DNA of 64,000 nucleotides from Tardiphaga sp. 709 (GCF_032401055.1 NZ_CP135529.1:124001-188000), one strand, 5' to 3'. Positions 9,622 through 20,181 are shown, numbered from the stretch's first letter. The notes: generated by a model not told the origin, from the sequence alone. Made by a program: numbers and translations.

Positions 9622-11112
9622 ATGGCTAATCGATACCAGAACCGACCTTTCCCAGCGGATGACGATTACGGCCGCGACGCTCAATCGCGGACGAAGGGCG
9701 AGGGCGATCCGCTCGCCGAGCTCGCGCGGCTGATCGGGCAGACCGACCCGTTCGCGAGCAACGGCCGCCCGGCGCCCGCGCCGCGCCAGGCTGAACCGGC
9801 CTATCAGGACGAGCCGGAATATCAGGAAGAACCCGCGCAGCCCGGCCCGCCGCCGTGGATGCAGCGTGCGGCAGCCCATGAGCCGCAGCAGCAGGAATTC
9901 GAGAATCTTCATCCGGTGCAGCGTTACGGCGCTCAGCATCAGGAGCCGCAGCATCTGCAGCCGGAGGCCGATTATCATCAGGCGCCGGCATTTGCCGCGC
10001 ATACGGATCATCAGGCGCAGGATTATCAGGGCCAGTACGACCAGGCTCACGTGCCGCATGATCCCAATCGTTATGACGATGCGCTGTATGGCCACGCCGA
10101 TGGCGCACGGGCCCAGCATCCGCACGACGATCAGTACCAGGACGATCCTTACGCCTATCAGGACGGCTATGCCGAGCAGGAAGAGGCGCCGAAGCGTCGC
10201 GGTGGCATGGCGACCGTCGCCATCGTGCTGGCGCTGGCCGTAGTGGGTACCGGGGCTGCCTTCGGCTATCGGACGTTTATGGGATCCGCGCGCACCGGCG
10301 AACCGCCGGTGATCAAGGCCGAGCCCGGTCCGAACAAGATCGTCCCGCCGTCGGCGACAGCCGCGGCCGACGGCAAGCCCATCCAGGATCGTCTTGGCGG
10401 CGCAGCCCCCGAGCGGCTGGTGTCGCGCGAAGAGCAGCCCGTCAACGTGCAGGACGCCACCAAGGCTGGTCCGCGCGTGGTGTTCCCGCCGCTGAACCAG
10501 AACGCTAACCCGCCATCGACGGCCAGCGTGTCGCCATCCAACAAGCCGATGGTGGGCAATGGCGCGATGCAGGGCGGCGATGAGCCTCGCAAGATCCGTA
10601 CATTTGCCGTCAAGGGTGACCAGTCCGACGCCGGGGCCACACCGGCTGCGCGACAGGCGCCGGCCCGCATCGCCGCTCCGGCAGCGGTTCCTGCAGCCGC
10701 GCCCGCTGCGGCACCGCGCGCGACCAATGCCAACGCATCGGCCAATGCCCCGATGTCGCTGTCGCCGCAGGCCGCGCCTCCGGCTGCAGCCGCTCCTCCG
10801 GCGCCCTCACCACGTATGGCTTCGACCAACCCGACCCAGCAGGCGGCCCCGGTCGCCTCCGGCGGCGGCTATGTGGTCCAGGTATCGTCCCAGCGGTCGG
10901 AGGGCGATGCCCAGGCGTCGTTCCGCGCCCTGCAGACCAAGTTCCCCTCGGTACTGGGATCGCGAGCTCCGCTGATCAAGAAGGCCGACCTTGGCGACAA
11001 GGGGACCTATTATCGGGCCATGGTCGGACCGTTCAGTTCGCAGGACGAGGCCTCGCAGGTCTGCGGGAACCTGAAATCTGCCGGCGGACAGTGCGTCGTC
11101 CAAAGGAATTAA
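9622..11112 (+). CDS. SPOR-domain membrane protein with Gln/His-rich cytoplasmic region
   Basis: This 496-residue bitopic protein probably works at the division septum, since SPOR domains bind denuded septal peptidoglycan. A long polar N-terminal region (about residues 1-190), rich in Gln, His, Tyr, Asp and Pro, is followed by one membrane helix at about residues 194-215 (MATVAIVLALAVVGTGAAFGY). A periplasmic Ala/Pro-rich linker comes next, then a C-terminal SPOR domain at about residues 413-495 (YVVQVSSQRSEGDAQASFRALQ). This matches the FtsN-like layout. The low-complexity regions are presumably unstructured spacers. The neighbouring nagZ, scpAB and tat genes fit a cell-envelope and cell-cycle context. 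Family and topology are well supported; the precise function is inferred. Confidence 0.88.
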   Translation: MANRYQNRPFPADDDYGRDAQSRTKGEGDPLAELARLIGQTDPFASNGRPAPAPRQAEPAYQDEPEYQEEPAQPGPPPWMQRAAAHEPQQQEFENLHPVQRYGAQHQEPQHLQPEADYHQAPAFAAHTDHQAQDYQGQYDQAHVPHDPNRYDDALYGHADGARAQHPHDDQYQDDPYAYQDGYAEQEEAPKRRGGMATVAIVLALAVVGTGAAFGYRTFMGSARTGEPPVIKAEPGPNKIVPPSATAAADGKPIQDRLGGAAPERLVSREEQPVNVQDATKAGPRVVFPPLNQNANPPSTASVSPSNKPMVGNGAMQGGDEPRKIRTFAVKGDQSDAGATPAARQAPARIAAPAAVPAAAPAAAPRATNANASANAPMSLSPQAAPPAAAAPPAPSPRMASTNPTQQAAPVASGGGYVVQVSSQRSEGDAQASFRALQTKFPSVLGSRAPLIKKADLGDKGTYYRAMVGPFSSQDEASQVCGNLKSAGGQCVVQRN

Positions 11113-11158
11113 CGGCCGTTTCCTTGACCCTGGGCGTTGATGGGGGCTAATCGGCCCC

Positions 11159-12184
11159 ATGAGCACACGCGCATTCATCACCGGTGTATCTGGTCTGGAA
11201 TTGACCGCTGAAGAGCGCGCATTTCTGCGTGCGGAACGGCCGTGGGGCTTCATTCTCTTCAAGCGTAATGTTGATAATCCTGCCCAAGTTACTCGACTTG
11301 TGGAGGAATTGCGCGGCGCGACCGGTGATCTGGATGCGCCGGTCCTGATCGATCAGGAAGGCGGCCGTGTGCAGCGTTTGGGGCCGCCGCATTGGCCGGT
11401 CTATCCGCCTGGCGCAGTGTTCAGTGTTCTCTACGATGCCGAGCCGGAAGCGGGCCTCAGGGCGGCCTGGCTCAGCTCACGGCTCATTGCGAGTGATCTT
11501 GTGGATCTCGGCATCACCGTTGATTGCCTGCCGCTGGCAGACGTCCCCGTGGAGGGCGCTGATGCCGTGATCGGCAATCGCGCCTACGGCACCGAGCCCC
11601 GCAAGGTCGCGATTATTGCCCGCGCCGTGACCGATGGTCTGTCGCAAGGTGGCATTCTACCGGTCCTCAAACACATTCCCGGCCATGGTCGGGCTACGGC
11701 CGACACCCATTTCAAATTGCCGATCGTAGATAACGCGAAGAGTGAGCTCGAAGCCTCTGATTTCGAGGCATTTCGTCCACTGGCCGATTTGCCGATGGCG
11801 ATGACTGCACATGTTGTGTTTAGCGCTCTGGATGCCACCCAACCGGCCACGACTTCTGCGACAATCATCGAACAGGTGATTCGCGGCAGTATCGGGTTCC
11901 AGGGTTTGTTGATGAGTGATGACGTGTCCATGAATGCTCTGGCGGGATCGATCGCGGAACGCACGCGGGCGATCGTCAACGCCGGGTGCGACATGGTCCT
12001 GCATTGCAACGGCAAGCTGGACGAGATGCGTGACGTCGTCAGCGAAACCCCGGTTCTCACCGGGAAGGCGCTGGAGCGCGCCAGGGCGGCCGTCGCCGCC
12101 CGCCGTCAGCCGCAGCCGTTCGACCGCGCCGCCGGACGCGCGGAACTGGACGCCTTGATCGCTCGAGCAGGAGCAAGTGCATGA
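11159..12184 (+). CDS. nagZ: Beta-N-acetylhexosaminidase
   Basis: This 341-residue glycoside hydrolase of family 3 is a cytosolic enzyme that removes N-acetylglucosamine from anhydromuropeptides during peptidoglycan recycling. The signature KHIPGHGRATADTH begins near residue 171 and contains the mobile catalytic His/Asp loop. The nucleophile motif MSDDVSM is at about residues 252-258. Single-domain length is as expected for NagZ rather than for large GH3 glucosidases. There is no signal peptide. Its stop overlaps the scpA start (ATGA at 12181-12184), so the two are translationally coupled. NagZ in other bacteria also feeds AmpC beta-lactamase induction; no ampG or ampR gene is visible here. 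Confidence 0.93.
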   Translation: MSTRAFITGVSGLELTAEERAFLRAERPWGFILFKRNVDNPAQVTRLVEELRGATGDLDAPVLIDQEGGRVQRLGPPHWPVYPPGAVFSVLYDAEPEAGLRAAWLSSRLIASDLVDLGITVDCLPLADVPVEGADAVIGNRAYGTEPRKVAIIARAVTDGLSQGGILPVLKHIPGHGRATADTHFKLPIVDNAKSELEASDFEAFRPLADLPMAMTAHVVFSALDATQPATTSATIIEQVIRGSIGFQGLLMSDDVSMNALAGSIAERTRAIVNAGCDMVLHCNGKLDEMRDVVSETPVLTGKALERARAAVAARRQPQPFDRAAGRAELDALIARAGASA

Positions 12185-13008
12185 GCGCTGAGATTTTGTC
12201 GTTTGAGACCGGACTGCCGGCTGAGGTCGTTCCCGACGACGAGCCGGCGCTGGTCGTCGACGTCGAAGGCTACGAAGGCCCGCTCGACCTGTTGCTTGCG
12301 CTCGCACGTCAGCAGAAGGTTGACCTGCACAAAATTTCGATTCTCGCGCTGGCCGACCAGTATCTGCTGTTCATCGAAGCCGCGCGGAAGATCCGTCTGG
12401 AACTGGCTGCCGACTATCTGGTGATGGCGGCGTGGCTGGCGTTCCTGAAGTCGCGCCTGCTGCTGCCGGATACGACGGTGCCGGGCGAAGGCCCGAGCGC
12501 CGAGGATATGGCGACCGCGCTGGCCAACCGGCTGCGCCGCCTCGAAGCCATCCGCGAAGCCTCGAACAGGCTGATGACCCGGCCGCAGCTCAACCGCGAC
12601 ATCTTTCCGCGCGGCGTTCCTGAGTCGATCGCCGAGGTGAAGCATCCGCGCTTTACGGCGACGCTTTACGACCTGCTGTCGGCCTATGCGACCCAGCGCC
12701 AGGCTCGCGTGCTGACGCGCGTCCATCTCGCCAAGCGCACCGTTTGGTCGCTGAGTGAAGCGCGCGCCTCGCTGGAACGGTTGGTCGGCATGGCAGAGGA
12801 CTGGAGCCGTCTCGACGAATACCTGCTGGCCTATGTCGCCGACCCCGCGCAGCGCGCGACGGTGATGGCCTCGAGTTTTGCAGCTGCGCTTGAACTGGTC
12901 CGTGAGGGCACGCTCGACCTCAGCCAGAAAGAAGCATTCGCGCCTTTGTATTTCCGCAAGCACATCGCCCAGCCTGTGCAGGTGGAGCCGGAAGTTCCGG
13001 CCGAGTAA
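12181..13008 (+). CDS. scpA: Segregation and condensation protein A
   Basis: The 275-residue kleisin subunit of the SMC-ScpAB condensin, which compacts and segregates chromosomes. The N-terminal SMC-neck-binding segment reads EGYEGPLDLLLALARQQKVDLHKISI, the hallmark of ScpA. A poorly conserved middle follows, then a winged-helix C-terminus (ASLERLVGMAEDWSRL, then the ERATVMASSFAAALELVREG-like region). The start overlaps the nagZ stop by four bases. The partner scpB follows after about 20 bases. The smc gene itself is elsewhere. The assignment rests on the N-terminal motif and on adjacency to scpB and is firm. Confidence 0.94.
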   Translation: MSAEILSFETGLPAEVVPDDEPALVVDVEGYEGPLDLLLALARQQKVDLHKISILALADQYLLFIEAARKIRLELAADYLVMAAWLAFLKSRLLLPDTTVPGEGPSAEDMATALANRLRRLEAIREASNRLMTRPQLNRDIFPRGVPESIAEVKHPRFTATLYDLLSAYATQRQARVLTRVHLAKRTVWSLSEARASLERLVGMAEDWSRLDEYLLAYVADPAQRATVMASSFAAALELVREGTLDLSQKEAFAPLYFRKHIAQPVQVEPEVPAE

Positions 13009-13029
13009 GTGGAAGAAGGAGATCCAGAC

Positions 13030-14091
13030 ATGGCAAGCCTCGCCGAGAAACGCATCGACGATGTCGAGGATCAGATCGTGCACACCGAGGGACAATCCGA
13101 GGTCCAGTCGGAGGCGCGCCCCGAAGAATTACGCCTGCTCGAAGCGCTGTTGTTCGCATCCACCGAGCCGCTCGACCAGTCCGCGCTGGCCAAGCGCATG
13201 CCGGATGGCGTCGATATCAAGGCGGCACTGGCGCAGTTGCAGGCCGATTACGCCATGCGCGGCGTCAATCTGGTTCGCGTCGCCAACAAGTGGACGTTCC
13301 GCACTGCCGGTGACCTGTCCTGGCTGATGACCCGCGAGACGACCGAAACCCGCAAGCTGTCGCGTGCGGCGATCGAAGTGCTCGCGATCGTCGCTTATCA
13401 TCAGCCGGTGACGCGCGCCGAAATCGAAGACATTCGCGGCGTCATCACGTCCAAGGGGACACTCGACGTTCTGCTGGAAACCGGCTGGATCAAGCCACGT
13501 GGCCGTCGCAAGACGCCGGGCCGGCCGCTGACCTTCGGCACCACCGAAAGCTTCCTGTCGCAATTCAGCCTGGAGGCACTCGGCGATCTGCCCGGCCTCG
13601 AGGAATTGAAGGGCACCGGCCTCTTGGATTCGCGGCTGCCGTCCGGCTTTAGCGTTCCCAATCCGTCCGACGATCCGACGCTCCGCGAGGACGAAGATCC
13701 CCTGGAGGGCGGCGAACTGGAACTGGCGCTGTCAGCGCCCGATCCGGAATTCCCCGAATTGCAGCTCAAGGAGCCGGAGACCGGCACCGTCGAATTTGCT
13801 GGTGACGCGGAGGATTTTGCCGAGGCGAAGGCCGAATTCACCGAAACGGCCGATGTCGTGGAGCCAGTGAGCGAAGTTGCCGACGTCGCGGAACTCGAAA
13901 CCGGTGATCTCGACGTGATCGAGGCAGAGACCGGAGCGGAAGCGGCCGAGGCCGCAGAGCCCGAGACCGCCGAACTCGACGACGATGAAGACGATTCGGA
14001 CGACGAGCTTGACGAGGACGATCAGGACGAAGATGAGCCGGATGACGCTGAGCCGGACGCAACCGACCGGGACGACGACCGCAAGCATTGA
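13030..14091 (+). CDS. scpB: Segregation and condensation protein B with long acidic tail
   Basis: This is the winged-helix partner of ScpA in the SMC complex. The two winged-helix domains cover about residues 30-200 (RLLEALLFASTEPLDQSALAKRM, SRAAIEVLAIVAYHQPVTRAEIEDIRG, TTESFLSQFSLEALGDLP). The remaining 150 or so residues form an Asp/Glu-rich tail with almost no hydrophobic core, ending in alternating Asp and Glu runs, which is unusual in length for bacterial ScpB. I chose the ATG at 13030 because AAGGAG sits eight bases upstream; a GTG at 13009 directly after the scpA stop would add seven residues. It is part of the scpA-scpB-tat run. Confidence 0.92.
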   Translation: MASLAEKRIDDVEDQIVHTEGQSEVQSEARPEELRLLEALLFASTEPLDQSALAKRMPDGVDIKAALAQLQADYAMRGVNLVRVANKWTFRTAGDLSWLMTRETTETRKLSRAAIEVLAIVAYHQPVTRAEIEDIRGVITSKGTLDVLLETGWIKPRGRRKTPGRPLTFGTTESFLSQFSLEALGDLPGLEELKGTGLLDSRLPSGFSVPNPSDDPTLREDEDPLEGGELELALSAPDPEFPELQLKEPETGTVEFAGDAEDFAEAKAEFTETADVVEPVSEVADVAELETGDLDVIEAETGAEAAEAAEPETAELDDDEDDSDDELDEDDQDEDEPDDAEPDATDRDDDRKH

Positions 14092-14232
14092 TCGCGGCAT
14101 TAACGCTCGCGGCATTGCGCCGCGACATCCGCGATTCCACGAGGGTTAAGTCCTTGTTTTTGACACCCCCGCAGCCTACGTTCCGGTCAGATCAGGCCGG
14201 GCGACTGGCCGCGTGTTTGGAGGGTTAGCAGG

Positions 14233-14472
14233 ATGGGTTCACTCAGCATTTGGCACTGGATCGTCGTGATCGGAGTGGTCCTGCTGTTGTTCGGGCGCGG
14301 CAAGATTTCCGACCTGATGGGCGACGTTGCGCAGGGTATCAAGGCCTTCAAGAAGGGCATGGCGGACGACGACAAGCCGGCAGACAAGCCGACCGAGCCG
14401 GTCCGCACCATCGACCAGACCCCGCCGGCGCCGACCGCCAACCGTACGGACGTCGGCAGCAAGGTTGTCTGA
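14233..14472 (+). CDS. tatA: Sec-independent protein translocase TatA
   Basis: This small 79-residue protein forms the pore-like oligomer of the twin-arginine translocase, which exports folded proteins. It has one N-terminal membrane helix ([19 protein letters not shown]), the FGRGK hinge, and an amphipathic helix ([19 protein letters not shown]), then a short charged tail. A GGAGGG ribosome site lies just before the ATG at 14233. The canonical order tatA-tatB-tatC is kept. At least one Tat-type signal peptide exists in this window, on the FAH-family protein at 35887-36678. Confidence 0.95.
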   Translation: MGSLSIWHWIVVIGVVLLLFGRGKISDLMGDVAQGIKAFKKGMADDDKPADKPTEPVRTIDQTPPAPTANRTDVGSKVV

Positions 14473-14557
14473 GGTTCCGAAGGGATTGTCCTGAGGGATC
14501 GTGGCGGCCATTGAAGGAGACGCGGGCTTGTCCAGCCCCGCGTGAGCGGATTTTTTC

Positions 14558-15082
14558 ATGTTCGATATCGGGTGGAGTGAACTGGTCGTCATCGCGGTCG
14601 TCGCGCTGATCGCCATCGGCCCGAAGGAATTGCCCGGCGTGCTGCGCATGGTCGGGCAGTGGATGGGCAAGGCCCGCAAGATGGCCTCGGAATTCCAGGG
14701 CCAGTTCAACGAGGCGATGCGCGAAGCCGAAATGGCCGACGTCAAGAAGGCTTTCGACGACGTTAAGGACGCCGCCTCCGGCTTCACCACCAATAATATC
14801 ATGACCTCGCTGACCAAGGACGTCAGCGACGCCATGGCCATCGACAAGGCCGACAATCTCGATACGCCTCCGGCCGTGCCCACCACGCCTGAGCTGCCGA
14901 CACCGGAGACCTTCGTTGAGGCCGAAACGCATGCGCAGGAAACTGCCGCGGTCAACGAGCCACTGGCCATTACCCGGGAAGTTCAGCCGTCGCCAGTCGA
15001 AACCCACGCTGCCGCCAATGATGGCGCAACAGCGCCCGACGCGGCCAGTCCCGACGTTCTGAAGGACGCCAAAGCGTCATGA
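14558..15082 (+). CDS. tatB: Sec-independent protein translocase TatB
   Basis: This 174-residue TatB forms the receptor complex with TatC for twin-arginine signal peptides. It has the TatB-type start [26 protein letters not shown], with the membrane helix and the GPKELP hinge. A long amphipathic helix and a polar Ala/Pro/Glu-rich tail follow. Its stop overlaps the tatC start (ATGA at 15079-15082). In the 85-base gap after tatA there is a 7-bp stem (ACGCGGG with CCCGCGT, ending at 14543). A run of six T appears at 14551-14556 just before the start codon, which could be a weak attenuator or a processing site; this is only a suggestion. Confidence 0.95.
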   Translation: MFDIGWSELVVIAVVALIAIGPKELPGVLRMVGQWMGKARKMASEFQGQFNEAMREAEMADVKKAFDDVKDAASGFTTNNIMTSLTKDVSDAMAIDKADNLDTPPAVPTTPELPTPETFVEAETHAQETAAVNEPLAITREVQPSPVETHAAANDGATAPDAASPDVLKDAKAS

Positions 15083-15891
15083 GTGCCGAAGATATCGAAG
15101 CCTCCAAGGCTCCCTTGATGGATCACCTGATCGAGCTGCGGTCGCGGCTGATCAAGGCGCTGCTCGCATTCGCGGTGGCCTTCATCTTCTGCTTCTTCTT
15201 CGCCAAGCAGATCTACAACGTGCTGGTCTGGCCGTTCGTCTGGGTCGCCGGCCCCGAGAACTCGAAATTCATCTACACGGCACTGCTGGAATACTTCCTG
15301 ACCCAGCTCAAGCTCGCGATGTTCGGCGCCGGCTTCATCTCGTTTCCGGTGATTGCCGCGCAGATCTACATGTTCGTGGCGCCTGGCCTCTACAAGCACG
15401 AGAAGGGCGCGTTCCTGCCGTATCTGATCGCGACGCCGATCTTTTTCGCGCTGGGCTCGCTGCTGGTCTATTTCCTCGTGCTCCCGATGCTGATCCGGTT
15501 CTCGCTGGGCATGCAGCAGGCCGGCGGTGCCGAGACCGCGCAGATCGCGTTGCTGCCCAAAGTCGGCGAATATCTCTCGCTGATGATGTCGCTGATCTTC
15601 GCCTTCGGCATCGCCTTCCAGTTGCCGGTGATCCTGACACTGCTCGGCCGCATCGGCATCCTGACCTCGAAGCAGCTGCGCGAGAAGCGTCGTTACTTCA
15701 TCGTCATCGCTTTCGTCATCGCCGCCGTGCTGACGCCGCCTGACGTGATCAGCCAGGCTTCCCTCGCGATTCCGCTGCTGATCCTCTACGAAGGTTCGAT
15801 CATCGCCGTCAGCATGGTCGAGAAGAATGCCGCCAAGGCGGCTGCAGCCAAGGCTGCGGAGACCGGCACGGATGTGACGCCGGCGGAGTAG
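15079..15891 (+). CDS. tatC: Sec-independent protein translocase TatC
   Basis: This 270-residue inner-membrane protein has the six-helix TatC topology and recognises the RR motif of Tat substrates. The N-terminus [31 protein letters not shown] carries the conserved HLIELRSR motif. The cytoplasmic loop [14 protein letters not shown] and the segment [12 protein letters not shown]-like ([24 protein letters not shown]) are also diagnostic. The start overlaps the tatB stop. The C-terminus ends in a short Ala/Lys-rich tail. Nothing abnormal is seen. Confidence 0.96.
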   Translation: MSAEDIEASKAPLMDHLIELRSRLIKALLAFAVAFIFCFFFAKQIYNVLVWPFVWVAGPENSKFIYTALLEYFLTQLKLAMFGAGFISFPVIAAQIYMFVAPGLYKHEKGAFLPYLIATPIFFALGSLLVYFLVLPMLIRFSLGMQQAGGAETAQIALLPKVGEYLSLMMSLIFAFGIAFQLPVILTLLGRIGILTSKQLREKRRYFIVIAFVIAAVLTPPDVISQASLAIPLLILYEGSIIAVSMVEKNAAKAAAAKAAETGTDVTPAE

Positions 15892-15982
15892 GGTTGTTTC
15901 CAAACCCTGTGCCGGCCCATTTGATGTTCCAAATGTCAGCTATTCAGGGTACTCAGAGCCGCTTTCGCTCAGGAATCCCGTC

Positions 15983-17288
<1,306 letters not shown>

Positions 17289-17309
17289 GCGTCGTCGCTT
17301 GCCAGCTGC

Positions 17310-17849
17310 TCAGGCGCGGCTGGCTGTGACTAGCGCGCATTTGGCTTTTTCGGCTTTTATGTTGACAAAGCCCATATGCGTCATCGGAAACGCTTTGCGG
17401 CTTTTCGTGCTGACGGTCTCCGCGATGACGCGGCGACGCTCCGTCACATAACGCCCATCCCTGCTGCGGAAGGCGCAAGCGATTTCGAGATCCTTGACCG
17501 GATAGTCGTTGGCGTTGCGCACGGTGAACGTCATCAGCGCCCTGGAACCGAGGCCACCGCGGCGAAACGATTGGCGGGAGAGGCTGAGACGGTTGAGCTC
17601 GGCGGCGTCGGGGACACTGACGAGTTGTGAAGGAGTGGGTTTGGCAAAGTCCTCCTCACTCAGCTCGTCGGGCATTGTCGCCATCACCGCCGTATTGAGG
17701 GTGAGATCGGGCTTGGTCTCGGCCAATCTGGGAAGCAGCAGCCACCCCGTCAGGGCGACAACCGCGATCGCCGGCAATCCGATGATCAACACCCGTTCGA
17801 GCTGTCTCGCCATCTCCGTCGCCCTGTGGGGCGCTGCGACCAAGGCCAT
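17310..17849 (-). CDS. Hypothetical membrane-anchored protein
   Basis: I do not recognise this family. The product has about 179 residues from the ATG at 17849 (MALVAAPHRATEMARQLE). A TTG ten codons upstream, preceded by AGGTAGGTGAG, is an alternative start. One hydrophobic helix (VLIIGLPAIAVVALTGWLLL) follows a short cytoplasmic head. A Pro/Glu/Asp-rich linker comes next, then a domain rich in beta-strand patterns (ALMTFTVRNANDYPVKDLEIACAFRSRDG), resembling FxxxNxxxxxIxDIxV-type accessory domains of membrane proteins. It is convergent with serS. Codon pattern and GC content match the surroundings, so it is likely a resident gene. Confidence 0.65.
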   Translation of the reverse strand: MALVAAPHRATEMARQLERVLIIGLPAIAVVALTGWLLLPRLAETKPDLTLNTAVMATMPDELSEEDFAKPTPSQLVSVPDAAELNRLSLSRQSFRRGGLGSRALMTFTVRNANDYPVKDLEIACAFRSRDGRYVTERRRVIAETVSTKSRKAFPMTHMGFVNIKAEKAKCALVTASRA

Positions 17850-18067
17850 CCGGGTCGAGCGCGCATGCTTCAGACGCAACTGGCACTCACCTACCTAAGT
17901 TAAAAATCCCGGCGACGTCGAAATGTTCCGGCTCGCGGGAAAAATCGCCTTCGAGACAGCCCGGTAGCGCACAAGCCGCGCCCAAAATGGGGGTGGCAAA
18001 AGCGGGCACATGCTGGCAAAAACCGGTGCCGGCCAGCGGCCCTCCCGATCGAAAAGGCACCTCACGA

Positions 18068-18835
18068 ATGCGCATTCTCTGCACCAATGACGACGGCATT
18101 CACGCCCCTGGCCTGAAGATCATCGAGCAGATCGCCAAGGAATTGTCCGACGACGTCTGGGTGGTCGCGCCCGAGCTCGATCAATCCGGTGTGTCGCATT
18201 CATTGTCGCTGAATGATCCGCTGCGCCTGCGCGAAGTCGGCCCCCGGCATTATGCCGTGCGCGGCACGCCGACCGACTGCGTCATCATGGGCGCGCGTCA
18301 TATCCTGAAAGACAAGCAGCCAGATCTCGTATTGTCCGGCGTCAACAAGGGCCGCAACGTCGCCGAGGACGTGGTCTATTCCGGTACCATCGCCGGTGCG
18401 CTCGAGGGCACCATTCTCGGCATTCCGTCGGTGGCGCTGAGCCAGGAATTCTCGATGGAAACGCGTCACAATCCGCAATGGGAGACCGCGCTGAAATTCG
18501 GACCTGACGTACTGCGTAAGGTCATCAAGGCGAGCGTGCCGAAGAACACCGTCATCAACGTCAACTTCCCGGCCTGCGCGGCCGACGAGGTGAAAGGTGT
18601 CGTCGTCACCCGGCAGGGCAAGCGCAATCAGGGCTTTCTGCGCGTCGATGAGCGGCGGGATGGCCGCAACAATCCGTATTTCTGGATCGGTTTCGAGCGC
18701 ATCGTCGCCGCGGAAGCACCGCTGGAGGGCACCGATCTCGCAGCCCTTGCTGCGCGTTATGTCTCAGTTACGCCGCTGCGTCTCGATCGCACGGATGATG
18801 TATTCTCCGAAGCGCTGACCAAGGCGCTCGGCTGA
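18068..18835 (+). CDS. surE: 5'/3'-nucleotidase SurE
   Basis: This 255-residue metal-dependent phosphatase acts on nucleoside monophosphates. The N-terminal metal motif MRILCTNDDGIHAPGL includes the Asp-Asp pair (D8-D9). It is followed by VVAPELDQSGVSHSLSL with the conserved Ser, VRGTPTDCV, and LVLSGVNKGRNVAEDVVYSGTIAGALEG with the substrate-loop Asn and Thr. The open frame begins earlier, but the family starts at the ATG at 18068. The gene sits before pcm and the NlpD-like gene, the order surE-pcm-nlpD found widely in proteobacteria; in this genome a small receiver gene is inserted between surE and pcm on the other strand. Confidence 0.95.
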   Translation: MRILCTNDDGIHAPGLKIIEQIAKELSDDVWVVAPELDQSGVSHSLSLNDPLRLREVGPRHYAVRGTPTDCVIMGARHILKDKQPDLVLSGVNKGRNVAEDVVYSGTIAGALEGTILGIPSVALSQEFSMETRHNPQWETALKFGPDVLRKVIKASVPKNTVINVNFPACAADEVKGVVVTRQGKRNQGFLRVDERRDGRNNPYFWIGFERIVAAEAPLEGTDLAALAARYVSVTPLRLDRTDDVFSEALTKALG

Positions 18836-18861
18836 GATTTCGAGATAGGCTAGGGGCTCGC

Positions 18862-19239
18862 TTAGACCGCGACGCCCTTGAGCGTCGTCGACAGCACCTG
18901 CGCCAGCGTTTCCATCTGGAACGGCTTCTGCAGCGTCGGGCGGTCACGAAATTCTTCCGGCAGGCCTTGCGCGCCGTAGCCAGTCGCGAAGATGAACGGG
19001 CGGTTGCGCGATGCGATCACCTCGGCGACCGGTGAAATCACCTTGCCGTTGACGTTGACGTCGAGGATCGCAATGTCGAACTTGGCAGTACCAGCCAGCT
19101 TGATCGCTTCGTTGATGTCACCGGCTTCGGCGGCCACGCTGTAGCCGAGTTCCTCAAGCATATCGGCGACCATCATGCGGATCATGACCTCGTCTTCGAC
19201 CAGGAAGACGGAGCCGCCCGGCGGGTTCGTTGCAGTCAT
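18862..19239 (-). CDS. Single-domain response regulator (FATGUY-type receiver)
   Basis: This 125-residue protein is only a receiver domain. The acidic pair is E15-D16 (VFLVEDEVMIR), the phospho-acceptor D60 (IAILDVNVNG), the conserved Thr T86 in FATGYG and Lys K105 (LQKPF). The FATGYG string places it with FATGUY-type receivers, which are common in alphaproteobacteria and include the receiver of the stress regulator PhyR. It has no output domain, so it must act by protein contact or as a phosphate sink. No histidine kinase is adjacent. It lies between surE and pcm in the opposite direction; a perfect 16-bp palindrome occurs upstream at 19410-19425. Confidence 0.88.
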   Translation of the reverse strand: MTATNPPGGSVFLVEDEVMIRMMVADMLEELGYSVAAEAGDINEAIKLAGTAKFDIAILDVNVNGKVISPVAEVIASRNRPFIFATGYGAQGLPEEFRDRPTLQKPFQMETLAQVLSTTLKGVAV

Positions 19240-19409
19240 GGCCGGTTTCCTTGCCCCAATCCTCTGAACAAAATCGCAAATTCCCGGGTTGAACGCAATC
19301 TCGACGCATTGCCATTTTCGTGACCCAAAGACGCAGTCGCGTGTTCGGTACCAGATAGAGCAAGATCAGGATTTCAGCGCCCCGCCCATAACAGGCTGGT
19401 ATGTTGCTG

Positions 19410-19425
19410 GTTCCGCGCGCGGAAC
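19410..19425. promoter_or_regulatory. Perfect 16-bp palindrome in the divergent receiver/pcm intergenic region
   Basis: The string GTTCCGCGCGCGGAAC is exactly self-complementary. It lies in the 291-base gap between the receiver gene (start 19239, minus) and pcm (start 19531, plus), the right place for a dimeric regulator to touch either promoter. No known operator was recognised, and GC-rich palindromes can arise by chance, so binding is conjecture. Confidence 0.35.
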
Positions 19426-19530
19426 AATAAAAGTTATCGTTAGGCTATCCCGGTTCCGATCGCAGAAATACATCAATCTATCTTTGCTAGATCGAGAGTG
19501 TTTCTAACCTGTGCTGCGTGAGGCATTTCC

Positions 19531-20181
19531 ATGATTACCGTCGGACAGCCGCCTGAACAGATGACCTTTCAGCTTGGTCTGCGGCGCCGTGGGATCAGCG
19601 ATCGGCTGGTGCTGCGCGCAATGGAGGATATTCCCCGTGATCGCTTCGTCGAGCCGAACGATCGTGCCCATGCCTGGCGGGATACGGCCTTGGCCATCGC
19701 CTGTGGCCAAACCATCAGCCAGCCCTTCGTGGTCGCCTATATGACCGAACAGCTGCAGTTGAATGCTGGTCACCGTGTGCTCGAGGTCGGCACGGGATCG
19801 GGCTACCAGGCCGCGATCCTGTCAAAGCTCGTCCGCGACGTGCTGAGCATCGAGCGTTATCGCACGCTGGCCGATGCTGCCCGGACCCGGTTGGAGGCGC
19901 TCGGCCTCCACAATATCGAGGTCATGCTCGGCGATGGGCTCAATCCGGCTGCCAATCTCGGATCGTTCGACCGGATCATCGTGACCGCCGCTGTGGAGGA
20001 GGTGCCCGCGGCGCTGACCGACCGACTTGAGGAGGGGGGTATTCTGCTTGCGCCGGTTGGTCCTCACAATGGCGTCCAGACCCTGGTCCGGATCCGCAAA
20101 ACCGGGGATGGATTGGAGCGAAAGGACCTCGTGGACGTGCGTTTTGTGCCAGCACTTCCGGGCATCGCGCGCGAACTCTGA
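19531..20181 (+). CDS. pcm: Protein-L-isoaspartate O-methyltransferase
   Basis: This 216-residue SAM-dependent enzyme methylates isoaspartyl residues to start repair of aged proteins. The N-terminal half includes [28 protein letters not shown], a family-specific segment. SAM-binding motif I is [15 protein letters not shown], with motif II near IEVMLGDGL and motif III at [14 protein letters not shown]. The start ATG yields [17 protein letters not shown]. Length is normal. It sits before the NlpD-like gene in the usual surE-pcm-nlpD order. There is no signal peptide, so it is cytosolic. Confidence 0.94.
   Translation: MITVGQPPEQMTFQLGLRRRGISDRLVLRAMEDIPRDRFVEPNDRAHAWRDTALAIACGQTISQPFVVAYMTEQLQLNAGHRVLEVGTGSGYQAAILSKLVRDVLSIERYRTLADAARTRLEALGLHNIEVMLGDGLNPAANLGSFDRIIVTAAVEEVPAALTDRLEEGGILLAPVGPHNGVQTLVRIRKTGDGLERKDLVDVRFVPALPGIAREL

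Noticed and set aside
14520-14556. Stem plus T run between tatA and tatB as an intrinsic terminator
   Set aside because: The T run starts seven bases after the stem and overlaps the tatB ribosome-site zone; a true terminator here would silence tatBC.
19421-19440. GGAAC...CGTT resembling an EcfG-type stress promoter
   Set aside because: The spacing is 11 bases instead of about 16-17, so it does not fit the known promoter.
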